A DNA stretch of 64,000 bases from Azorinus chamasolen (taxonomy: Eukaryota; Mollusca; Bivalvia; Cardiida; Solecurtidae). Below the pieces are notes generated by a model. The model ran no database searches. It was not told where the DNA came from and saw only the letters and a list, made by a program, of their open reading frames with translations. The stretch spans positions 78,037,349 through 78,101,348 of the forward strand of contig OY755243.1 of NCBI GenBank assembly GCA_963576725.1, read 5' to 3'. The position numbers and the translations under genes were made by a program. Positions 22,402 to 31,708 of this stretch are shown in pieces (the stretch's first letter is position 1; each line of letters begins with the position of its first letter).

Positions 22402-24354
22402 CTAAACATAGTCTATGCACTGGCAGTATTTTTTCAGTCTGAACATATCAATGCAGTCTGACTTGTGACCGTAAATGTTGAGTCTGCTGATGTCCCCCAC
22501 TACCTTGTAGCTTCCTTGAGTTGTGTTCAGTCTCACAGTGGCCTCAAACACAGCATTGCCGGGTACTGTCTCAATCACAACTTGTATATTCTCTAAGGCC
22601 TTTGTGCGATTGCCAAAAACACTACTTCCATTTTTTACAGTATTAATGTACTTTAACGCATCCTCAGATTCAACAAGTCTTGTGGCTTGACGGATGTCTT
22701 TTAGCGATAAATCTTCACAAACATTACTGTATTGCTTAAGCTCAGTTTTAATTTCTGTTAACAGGGCTATGCTAGCATTGACCACAACCTCAGAATCGGT
22801 TTTTAAATTCTCCTGATTTAAGCACGTGCACCAATGAGGTAGAATTCCTGCACTGTCACATGATCGCTTACTCGGAACCTCTCGGAACCAACTTGCTCCT
22901 CTCGAGGTCGGGTTATTTGTTTTCTGTAGTCCATTAAAGAACAATATATCTTTCATAGTTTCATACACGTCAAATGGTGTTGTCAATCTGTGCTTGTTTA
23001 TTTGCAAATTTCTGTCAATGTGGGGATACGTTTTCTTCAGCCATTTTGGAATGACAACATACATGAATGGTAACCGCTCCTCTAGTTGTCCGATAAAGCT
23101 CTGCCGTATTTCACCATATCGCATGCCGTGATCACTGAAGAAAATCAAAACCGTATTTTTCAACAGATCTTGCTCGTGCAAGCGTTTGAAAAAGTTTAAA
23201 TAAGCTTCGTCTGCTGCCCCAGCGCCGTTGACACCATCATGAGTTAGCCTCGTTAACATCGTGAACGCAAAATGAGGATCTGACTTAAAATTTTGGAGAA
23301 AATCGTAAAGATAGTCTAGTAAAATATCAGTCTCGAATTTGTCCAGAAAACAATGATGACTGTTAGACCAGGGTTTGTGTTCATTTTCCATTGCTAAGCT
23401 AAAAGGGCGGTTGAAGTAATCTGTAGGTGGTGTTTTAAATCCAGCCTTAAGGTAATCAAAGGCAGCAATACCAGGGTAGTCTTCTGCGTAGAGAGTTCTG
23501 TAACCTCGTTCTGAAAATTGTTTCCGTATGAATTCGAAATCGTCAAAGGTCATGGCGGTGCCTTTGCTCTCATTCAATGGCATTTCTTCCACAAATTTTC
23601 CTAAGGTCAAAGGGACAATGTTGACAAAAGTATTATCAGCAACTTTATTATAGCCCGACATATCATACGCTTCAAGGGTCTCATTCAAAAATGCTCTTGT
23701 CTTCACCATCTGTCGAATGAAATTGAGTCGCGAGACCGAATCAATCCCAAGCATCACCACGTTCAGTCGCTCTTTAACTTTGTCCTTGATCACATGACGT
23801 AAACGCCGCTCTCGGTATATAGAATCTGCAGTTTTATTTGGCTGAATGAAGCTATGGTAATTCACGTACACATTCGTATCATTGTAATTGTAACACGTGA
23901 CTTTCACAAAGTCATGTGTTATTGCAACTGAATTATTGAACGGGTCACTTTCGTTTTGGTATTCCCAGAAGTTATGATGCGTTGGCGTATATTTGGGTCG
24001 ATGGATTGGAGTATAGGTACACGATGAAATATTACCAAAATAAGGTTCACCACTCGCGGCTGTCCAGTTGACTTTCAACTTTAAACCATCTTGATAGGTT
24101 AGCGAGGCATTTTGAGGACACCTCATTCGTTCCGTCTTGCGGACAGTTTTTCTTATTGTTGGATCGTATGGATCGACATTTGGTATTTTGCAGGGAGGCG
24201 TGTCTACTAGATAAACACCAGACGTATGCCTGATGTACGCCTGTCTTTGCGGACTCTGTGAAATTTTGTACACCAGTGGTGAGGTGATACCGGACAAGAT
24301 GTATACCATAACTACAGAGAACAACAACAGTAAGAGTCTACGCACTGTAAACAT
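22402..24354 (-). CDS. DUF229 / sulfatase-like type II membrane protein
   Basis: 650 residues in one exon, ATG at 24354 to TAG at 22402. Residues 7-21 form an uncleaved-looking hydrophobic anchor after MFTVRR, predicting a type II Golgi or cell-surface protein. The lumenal part has about a dozen N-glycosylation sequons (for example N82, N95, N108, N134, N173, N224, N582). The DUF229 core is clear: VVMLGIDSVSRLNF at about 199-212, NIVPLTLGKF at about 245-254 and IFFSDHGMRYGE at about 404-415, with KHRLTTPFD at about 454-462. In this family, related to the alkaline phosphatase/sulfatase fold, D204, D408 and H409 are likely metal ligands (inference). The substrate is unknown. Length is normal for the family. 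A Cys-rich C-terminal end (CIDMFRLKKYCQC) closes it. The 5' UTR appears to be spliced: a minus-strand acceptor TTTCTTTCAG ends at 24376. No frame damage, so it looks functional. Confidence 0.92.
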   Translation of the reverse strand: MFTVRRLLLLLFSVVMVYILSGITSPLVYKISQSPQRQAYIRHTSGVYLVDTPPCKIPNVDPYDPTIRKTVRKTERMRCPQNASLTYQDGLKLKVNWTAASGEPYFGNISSCTYTPIHRPKYTPTHHNFWEYQNESDPFNNSVAITHDFVKVTCYNYNDTNVYVNYHSFIQPNKTADSIYRERRLRHVIKDKVKERLNVVMLGIDSVSRLNFIRQMVKTRAFLNETLEAYDMSGYNKVADNTFVNIVPLTLGKFVEEMPLNESKGTAMTFDDFEFIRKQFSERGYRTLYAEDYPGIAAFDYLKAGFKTPPTDYFNRPFSLAMENEHKPWSNSHHCFLDKFETDILLDYLYDFLQNFKSDPHFAFTMLTRLTHDGVNGAGAADEAYLNFFKRLHEQDLLKNTVLIFFSDHGMRYGEIRQSFIGQLEERLPFMYVVIPKWLKKTYPHIDRNLQINKHRLTTPFDVYETMKDILFFNGLQKTNNPTSRGASWFREVPSKRSCDSAGILPHWCTCLNQENLKTDSEVVVNASIALLTEIKTELKQYSNVCEDLSLKDIRQATRLVESEDALKYINTVKNGSSVFGNRTKALENIQVVIETVPGNAVFEATVRLNTTQGSYKVVGDISRLNIYGHKSDCIDMFRLKKYCQCIDYV

Positions 24355-26820
24355 TGCAAACGTCGTCTAAAGAGCCTGAAAGAAACAAACACAAGACAAA
24401 CATTTATGCTAGATCGCCACCAAATTGTATTATAAGGAAGAGTAATATAACACAAGGGTGTGGGGCACTTAGGAATTAGCTGTTCAGAGAAGGAATCTAA
24501 ATAATTTGATTAGACTCCGTCAAAACTTGAATATTTATGTACATGTAAATATAATAATTTATTGAAATGAATGAAACAGTTTAATTTGTTATTGTCTGAT
24601 CCTAATGCCCAGTTTTTATTAGCTATTGTTTTATGTACAAAATCTCATGCATTTTCCTCGGTTTTTCTGCCTTGCCCTATAAAAAGTTCAAATCTCAGGC
24701 ATTTCTGAGGAGTTTCTCAGGCATTTTGTCTAACAAAGTATGATACCCCTGCAATTTTCATTTACTTTGTGCTTAAATTGGGATAATTAACACCTTCAAT
24801 GACTTGATCCCGAATATAAAAAGTATTTGCAAACAGTTTGGATCATGATCATGCAAACATTACGTAACTCCTCTGGTCAGAATCCAAACTGTCTTAACCT
24901 CATGCTTAATTATGATAATTAACCTCTTCACTTTCTTGATCCAATGAATAAATGTTATTAGCAAACACGTCTTATCAGAATCCAAATAGCGTGAATATCA
25001 TTAAACTATTCGCTGCTACACTGATCATCAGTCATAGGAGAAACTTTCCACTCCCTCTCTTGCCTATAGCACAAATGGAAAACGCATCCCATAGGATCGC
25101 CCCCTCCAGGGGGCGATGAGTGACTGTAGTACTGTACCGTTATGTAGAACTTATTTTAAGCGAATATTCATTTATTTAGTCTTTAAAAGCAGATGGTTGC
25201 TAAATGCAGGGCAAAACTAATGCAGAACACTACAATAGGAGTGTTCTGCATTACCACCGACCTGCATTAAGCTACCACCTGTCTTGAACATTAAAAATAT
25301 TCATTTTTTTCCCAGTAAATTGAACCCACAAACCATCCCGACATTATTTACAAAATTTATGAACTCCAAACCGTGTCTGGGATATGATTACGGAACGGAT
25401 AGACACATGGACGGACGGACGCTCGGTAGCACGGACAGGCCACAGCCGGACAACGCCAAACTATATTACTGCGGCTTTTAGCATGGAATAAAGATAATGA
25501 CCTAAATCAGCTAAACGAACATCCAGAAAAACAGTACGTATTACACTATGTACACAAGTCACAACAACGTCTTCATGGAAACACTGTCATTCTTCCATAT
25601 CAGAGATGTACCTATCAATTACGTCTACAGAAATCATGCACTATTAACACGGACTGTTGCAGGCGAGTGAACGACGTTTGCATGTACACTAATACACGTG
25701 TGCAATTATATAATATAAACCTCATAGAGAAGCTGTCTGCATGACTTCCACCTTGCATTAAGCTGCCACCTGTGCTAAAGATCAATAATGGTACGTATTT
25801 GAGTGTTCGAATAATCTCATTTTACCGTATTTCACATTCTATTTTTAAAATATTCTAATTTACTTGAAAGTGTATATTAATACATTTTTGAGTGCCACTG
25901 TGATGGTCCAAACTGACAGCTTCCAGCTCTGATGAAAGACATACGCCATGAAGTCTGTGGGCAGCCATTCCCATACAATTTTGCTACGAATCTGACATGC
26001 ATACAGATTCTACAGTATTTGTCACCAGCTTCATGGATGAAATCACATTATGTTTAATAATGCACAAATAGACGAGTCCATACATGTCAGCCAACCACTA
26101 AAACAACACATAACGGTATGTTACTCTCTTTCCAGAACAAAACTAGTGTCAGCTACTTCAATCTGGTTCCAAAGTCACGTAACCATTCATGTATAAGATT
26201 ATATAATTGCTATTTATTAACCCTTAGTAAGCGGGATACGAGTGACTTATGTCCTTTGCAAACAATGTAGTCCCAGATGACCCCACTCATCAAGGTATGC
26301 ACTGTTTGCCATGTCTCTCTAAAATAATCCCTAAATATTCAACAAAAGCTTGACATGTTTGAGTTTTGGAAGTGTCAATTGGAAAACTCAGCGTTGTGAG
26401 GGTTAATATCAGACGTCGACAAGATTAAATTGTGGTGTGGTATTGTTTTCCAGATTGTAATGAAAAGTATTGAACGATCAGTATAGCCCCCGATCACAAC
26501 ACAGAATTTGACAGGGAGTGTTTATTATTTACCAAAATTGCCTTATGATTAAAATGTTCGAAACATTTATAATATGAGTCATGTGAGAGGATCTGGGTTA
26601 AGTAAATATTGAAATAGCAATACTATATGGCAGTGTAATCAGGGTCTATTCTGTTTGTTTATATGACCTTTTTTCCTACCAATACCAAAATATGGTGTAC
26701 ATATGCCGTTAAAGAAAGTGAGTTCATTTAAGAAACGGATCAAATTCCATAATCAAACAGCTAGAGCAGACTCTGGTCAGATGGCTCCTACAAAAGATGT
26801 CTGATCTGGGTCTATTCTGT
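24355..26820. other. Intergenic stretch upstream of the DUF229 gene
   Basis: Probably holds the 5' UTR intron of the minus-strand DUF229 gene (acceptor at 24376; donor not identified). Other contents are small palindromic repeats: 25225-25260 (TGCAGAACAC pairs around CTACAATAGGAG), a TTAA-bounded MITE at about 26218-26406 (TTAACCCTTAGTAAGCGGG...GTGAGGGTTAA), and a hairpin at 26758-26820. I looked here for the N-terminal DOHH exons (motif MVRHEA) and saw none. Confidence 0.4.
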
Positions 26821-27364
26821 TTTCCAACATACATGTGTACATATGTCTATGTGAAATAAAGGGTTAACAATACACACTTTAAGTAGATATTTTTTTATTG
26901 ATAAAACAATTTTAAAGTGAAGAAAATATTCCAAAACAGGGAATTAATATAATACATAAATACTTGAAATGCTCTGATCTAGTTATGTAAAACAACTTTA
27001 TTTTTTACTTCAATTGTTAACCAACATTTTGTACTAATATTGCTTTTCGAACATTTATTGGATCCAGATAATCTAATAAGAAGGAAGACTCATATTACTT
27101 GTTCCGTGCGTATGACATTTTCACTTCTGCTAATATTCGGTATATAATTATCAACCCCTGTAATATTCGGCTGTCAAATTCCAGGTGGTGATCAGGGGTT
27201 GCACTGATCGTCCAATCTTGGTCATCTTGATCTGGAAAACAAACAACAGGACAATTTATTCTTGTTACAAACATTCTTCATAGTTCTGTCATATTATCAC
27301 TACCTGTACCATAGGTGCGAAATACAAACACTACATTATTGCTTTCTAGGCGATTTCTCCAATT
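26821..27364. repeat. 540-bp direct repeat, left copy
   Basis: Near-identical to 34147-34688; I see about one indel in a T run and one or two substitutions. It starts around AACATACATGTGTACATATG and ends CTAGGCGATTTCTCCAA. The right copy abuts the 5' end of the LINE, and the left copy lies about 0.9 kb beyond its coding end. Confidence 0.9.
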
Positions 27365-28241
27365 GGTTTACTATATATATGTAATTATATTATCTAATTG
27401 TAGGCGATTTCGTCACTAGGTGATTTCTCCAGCACCCGTCTCTTGATAACTCGTCTTCTTAAGCGTTTACTCCATGAATATTCATGTATATATAACTTTA
27501 TTTCCTCCAATTTCTGGAGAGCCATATAACATAACATTACAATAAAGTAGTAAATGACTACATGTACGAACATGCAAATAGTTAAGGAATACAAACACAC
27601 ATGCAACATACAGAAACATAAGGGAAATATCTAGATTTCATCTCACATAGATGAAAGGCCATATGTTGATGATCAGTGCATAACAGGTGAGAAACACTAT
27701 TCTCTCCGCTCATATATATAACTATATACACTCACATTAAATCAGTCATATCAATTGCAAGCAGTTTTTGAACCAGCTCAGACGTTTAGTTAATCGACGT
27801 TTGATCAGGCTTCAAACTATTTGCCACTTAAATTCAATGAGAGAATAGTAATCTTCCACTGTATCACATTTATATAACAATGTCTCAGTCCTTCGAGCAT
27901 GTTTCTCTGAAGGCGATGGGAGAAATTACTTGAAAGGCGGAAACACGGTTATTTCTTCGGATATAAAGTAATTACTAATGGGTCCCTAATATATAAATGT
28001 GTTTCTCGAAACCGAAATGAAACACATTCAAAGGGAATCACTAGTTTACCTAACTGGTTAATTCACAGGGCCCCGACAGAGTGGATACGCGTTCTCCACA
28101 ACTAGTGCATTAGTAAGAATTGCACTAGTCCTATGCGAACAGTGCAGACCCAGAACAGATGATTATCTGACCAGGGTCTGCAATGTTTGCCAATTTGCAA
28201 TACAAAGTGAGTGTCCGTTTGCCGGTTAGGAGCTCAGCGAG
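27365..28241. other. Sequence between left repeat and LINE coding end
   Basis: Either the LINE 3' UTR or host DNA carried with it. A palindromic MITE (GCGAACAGTGCAGACCCAGA...) sits at about 28137-28192. There is no poly(T) run at 27365 to mark a minus-strand poly(A) tail. Confidence 0.35.
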
Positions 28242-28399
28242 TTAATCAGTCATGTTATCAAACGTCAAGAATATGGCTTGAATGTCTTTCAGGTAAGCTG
28301 CGTTACAGCATAAGAAATCAGGGTATTGATCAGCACTTAACACACTCTGCATCTGGTTGTCCACAAAGCCTATGAGATATTTCACTCGCTGTGAGTCAT

Positions 28400-30238
28400 T
28401 TATAGTGTCAGTGAGCAGACTACTTGACCAAAATTAGTTCTGATTCTTGAATAGTACTCTTGTCTACGGTTCTTAACGTGGGTATTATTGCACTTAATGG
28501 CAAGATGAAACAGTTCGTCTGATAGAATCTGGTTACACCCACCACATGTTTTCTCGTTGAAAACTACAGGTTTACAAGAAAGTCTTGCTAGAAATGACAT
28601 CAACTCCCTAGAATAAGGCCTCTCTTGGCAAACACGCCATATGTTAGATGTTGTCAGATTTGCATTTATTTCTCGAAATCTTGAAAATTCAGGATCTGAC
28701 ATCATGCGATTTAACCAACTGACTTGTTCATGAGACATGATGGACTTCTTACACAGACTTTTCCAAGAGTATTTTCCCGGAAAATTTGAGGTATTTTTAA
28801 ATTCTTCAAGATATGGTAAGAGATTGTACTTAGTTAAGATTCTTGTGATATCTGAAATGAAGCCAAAGGTTGTTCTAGAACAACCGTTTTGGTGTTGGAA
28901 GAGTCTGTGTAAGAAAAGTTGAAGCGTCAAGTCCTTTGATTCAAGTCTACAGATTGAACCTAAGAAGTTCAGTTTTTGTGTGTCAATGTAGGCTTCTAAC
29001 GTCGTGAAACCAAGTAAACCTTTTACCATGTCAGATCGCGTGCGCATCGGGAGTGACTGAATATGTTTCAAGCAAAAGTGATGAGTGGATTCCAGATATT
29101 TCAAGTCCGATTGCGTGATATTATTCCATAACTCACAGCCGAAGAGAGCGCGTGGTAATATTATCGACGTGTACAGCTTGGCGGCGGCAGTTGGACTGAG
29201 ACCATTGCTGTGAACCCCACAGCTCTTGAGACTGAATAGAGTGCCTCTCGCGGACTGCCGAATGTCGTCAATATTCGCAGGCGATCTCCCCGACTGAGTC
29301 TGAACAATGCCTAAATGTTTATAGGACGATACGTCTGGTAAAAGACTGTCTGCATAGAATATCACTTCCGGTTCTTTCTGCTTTTTGTTGTGGACCATCA
29401 GTGCACATTTGCTGGCGTTGTAAGTATAGCGCCATTTACAGGCGTATCTGTAGCATATTTTCAGCAGTTCATTTAGCCCGATTTTTGACAATGAAAGCAG
29501 CACTATGTCATCGGCCTGGGTAGGCGCGCACAGGGGAATACCGTTTATTTGTAAACCATGCTGTGAGTTTGACAGCTCATCTAAGAGATCATTAAGGAAC
29601 ACTGTGTATAGGAATGGGGAACATATGCTTCCTTGTCTCGTGCCTTGAAAAATACAGAACGGTTCCGATAAATGACCAAACCCAAACACACGACTGGAGT
29701 GTCCTCGAAGCATTTGACTGAATACGCGAAGAGCCTTGCCTTGAATATCCATATTGTGTAGTTTGTATAGAATCCCGTCCACCCATGTTTTATCAAAGGC
29801 CTTTGAGGCATCAAGGAAACATGTATAACACTTGCTATTACGTTCTTTGCAGTAGTTGACTGATTCCTGATACAATAAGGATACCATTTTACAGGATTTC
29901 CCACGCAAGAAGCCATGCTGTAAAGGGTTTAATTTATTATTGAAGTTATATGTCTCTAAGCGCGTCAGTATAACTTTCCCAAACAGTTTGAACACAACCG
30001 GAAGTAACGATATTGCTCTATAGTTATTTGGGTCTTTGGCTGATTTACCACCGCCTTTGTGGAGAGTTATGGCGAGGCTTTGTTTAAGCTGACTAGGTAT
30101 GTATTCACAACGGAGCATTTCATTAAACAATAATGCAAGACACTTAGCGAGTTTTCCCCCCGCCAAATTTGATGTGTTCGTAACATAAGTGGTCAAATGA
30201 GGCTGCCTTCCCATTCGGTAACTTGCGAACGAGTTCAA
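28400..30238 (-). CDS. LINE ORF2, reverse transcriptase part
   Basis: 612 codons. Reverse transcriptase motifs appear in order: NNYRAISLLPVVFKLFGKV at 71-89, HGFLRGKSC at 108-116, CFLDASKAFDKTW at 140-152 (catalytic D143), GTRQGSICSP at 199-208, and QADDIVLLS at 241-249 (the catalytic Asp pair is kept, with Gln where most elements have Tyr or Phe). A Cys/His cluster (TCGGCNQILSDELFH...C) lies near the C-terminus. It overlaps the endonuclease frame: the true ORF2 is one protein whose frame changes in a C6 run at about 30158. A second frame change near 28428 cuts off the tail; the original frame continues (SLLTDTINDSQRVKYLIG...) to a TAA at 28242. The stated start is therefore only the open-frame edge. 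The element copy is inactive as it stands. Confidence 0.85.
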   Translation of the reverse strand: MNSFASYRMGRQPHLTTYVTNTSNLAGGKLAKCLALLFNEMLRCEYIPSQLKQSLAITLHKGGGKSAKDPNNYRAISLLPVVFKLFGKVILTRLETYNFNNKLNPLQHGFLRGKSCKMVSLLYQESVNYCKERNSKCYTCFLDASKAFDKTWVDGILYKLHNMDIQGKALRVFSQMLRGHSSRVFGFGHLSEPFCIFQGTRQGSICSPFLYTVFLNDLLDELSNSQHGLQINGIPLCAPTQADDIVLLSLSKIGLNELLKICYRYACKWRYTYNASKCALMVHNKKQKEPEVIFYADSLLPDVSSYKHLGIVQTQSGRSPANIDDIRQSARGTLFSLKSCGVHSNGLSPTAAAKLYTSIILPRALFGCELWNNITQSDLKYLESTHHFCLKHIQSLPMRTRSDMVKGLLGFTTLEAYIDTQKLNFLGSICRLESKDLTLQLFLHRLFQHQNGCSRTTFGFISDITRILTKYNLLPYLEEFKNTSNFPGKYSWKSLCKKSIMSHEQVSWLNRMMSDPEFSRFREINANLTTSNIWRVCQERPYSRELMSFLARLSCKPVVFNEKTCGGCNQILSDELFHLAIKCNNTHVKNRRQEYYSRIRTNFGQVVCSLTL

Positions 30239-31694
30239 TTAATTCTTCAACTGTTACAGGTTTGGTTAATAAAATAGAAAAATTGCTGTCTTTAGCATCA
30301 ACACTAAGCATATCTTTTAGTTTTTGTTCAACAAATTTCCGAAAATGATTGTCATAGGCAGCGTCATTTGTGACTTCATACAACTTTTCAAAATAAGATC
30401 TCCAACCTCGAAGTATTTTGTCAGGATCTCTTTCTACTGATAGTTCAAATTTAATTTCAGACCCCTGCCTGTTGTTACATTTGCCTTTTCGTGATTTAAT
30501 TATTCTCCAAAACCCTTTTTGGTCCAATTCAGACAGTTCACTGATTCTTTCATTGTCCTGTTTCTCAAATTCATAGGCCGCCTTCCTAAGACTACATCTA
30601 AACTGGCGTTTTTCGTCTTTGTACGAGCTGAATGCATGTCCTAGTCTTGGCCGACCGAGCGCGACCCAATACGCACGTGCAGCGCTCATATTCCGGTGAC
30701 ATTCTTTAACAGCGTTTGTCCAAAACGGTTTCAAAAAGCTCTTATAGCAACGCTTTGAGATGCATGCCTCTGATGCCTTAATAAGGCAGTCAACTATGCT
30801 ACGATATGACGAATCAATGTCTGTGTAGTCTAGCTTTATGTCTGATAGCACTGTTTCCACTGTGTTCTCATAATTATTAAGTCCTAACGCTGACGTCCAT
30901 TTGTAGCAATATTTTACGAATTGTTCACTTTGTATATTTTGACTATACTCTGAGTTGCCACTGCTCATACATAAATATAGAGGTAAGTGTCTTGAGACGT
31001 TTAGTGGACTGTCGTCGTCGATGTGACAAGATTGTAATTTACTGATTAAGTTTTCAGAGACAAGGATATGATCAATGAGGCTAGGTGACGCATGTTTACC
31101 AGGCACAAACGAAACACTGCTTCCAGTGCATAGATCTGAATCTGTTAGTACCACAAGGTAATGTTTCATTGCCAAATTAGAAATGTAAGTGTCTCTAGAA
31201 CGTCTACTTTCCTTAGAAAATTTTGAATTCATGTCACCCATTAACACTATACTGCAGTCACTTTCAAAGCCAGATATGAGGTCGTTCAATGTATCTATTT
31301 CGATTTTAAATGTCTCTAAACTTTCGCTGGTACAAGGGAGGTAAATATGGATAACGTAGATAATAGCAGACTGTGTAATAAGTTTGATAGCAGCAATTCG
31401 GTGGCTTTGAACGTCAACTATTGTAACCCTATTACTAAGTGACTTTCTCCAGAGTAAACCCACGCCCCCTTTACCAAACGAGCGGCCATTAAACGAGTTC
31501 ACAGAGTTACCAGTAACTATGTGTGAGTCGAAGTGTTCATTAAATTGTTCCGAAAACACGTGCTTATTTTCATTCAGTAGCCAATGTTCTGAAATTCCTA
31601 AGATAGAAAGTTGTCTTGAGTCTATTTGCTCTAAAAGATATGGGATACCAGTAAAGATACCCGTTACATTCCAAGTCATAATGTTTAAGTCCAT
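30144..31694 (-). CDS. LINE ORF2, endonuclease part
   Basis: 516 codons from ATG at 31694. The first ~240 residues are an exonuclease III-like (APE) nuclease that nicks target DNA: MTWNVTG (N9), ISEHWL (E36), LMGDMNSKF (D154, N156), SLIDHILVS (D208, H209) and NVSRHLPLY (H236) are the expected active-site motifs. Residues ~250-510 are the linker towards the polymerase, including FWRIIKSRKG and the start of the RT palm (ELIELVRKLPNGKAASFDHL). The frame then runs out at a GGGGG-type slip at about 30158, after which the RT continues in the next frame. ATG choice is supported by its position 14 nt after the ORF1 stop. Confidence 0.85.
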   Translation of the reverse strand: MDLNIMTWNVTGIFTGIPYLLEQIDSRQLSILGISEHWLLNENKHVFSEQFNEHFDSHIVTGNSVNSFNGRSFGKGGVGLLWRKSLSNRVTIVDVQSHRIAAIKLITQSAIIYVIHIYLPCTSESLETFKIEIDTLNDLISGFESDCSIVLMGDMNSKFSKESRRSRDTYISNLAMKHYLVVLTDSDLCTGSSVSFVPGKHASPSLIDHILVSENLISKLQSCHIDDDSPLNVSRHLPLYLCMSSGNSEYSQNIQSEQFVKYCYKWTSALGLNNYENTVETVLSDIKLDYTDIDSSYRSIVDCLIKASEACISKRCYKSFLKPFWTNAVKECHRNMSAARAYWVALGRPRLGHAFSSYKDEKRQFRCSLRKAAYEFEKQDNERISELSELDQKGFWRIIKSRKGKCNNRQGSEIKFELSVERDPDKILRGWRSYFEKLYEVTNDAAYDNHFRKFVEQKLKDMLSVDAKDSNFSILLTKPVTVEELIELVRKLPNGKAASFDHLCYEHIKFGGGKTR

Positions 31695-31708
31695 AGTGTA
31701 TGTTTGAG

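Noticed and set aside
28737..28922. Plus-strand frame inside the LINE
   Set aside because: Shadow of the reverse transcriptase on the other strand.
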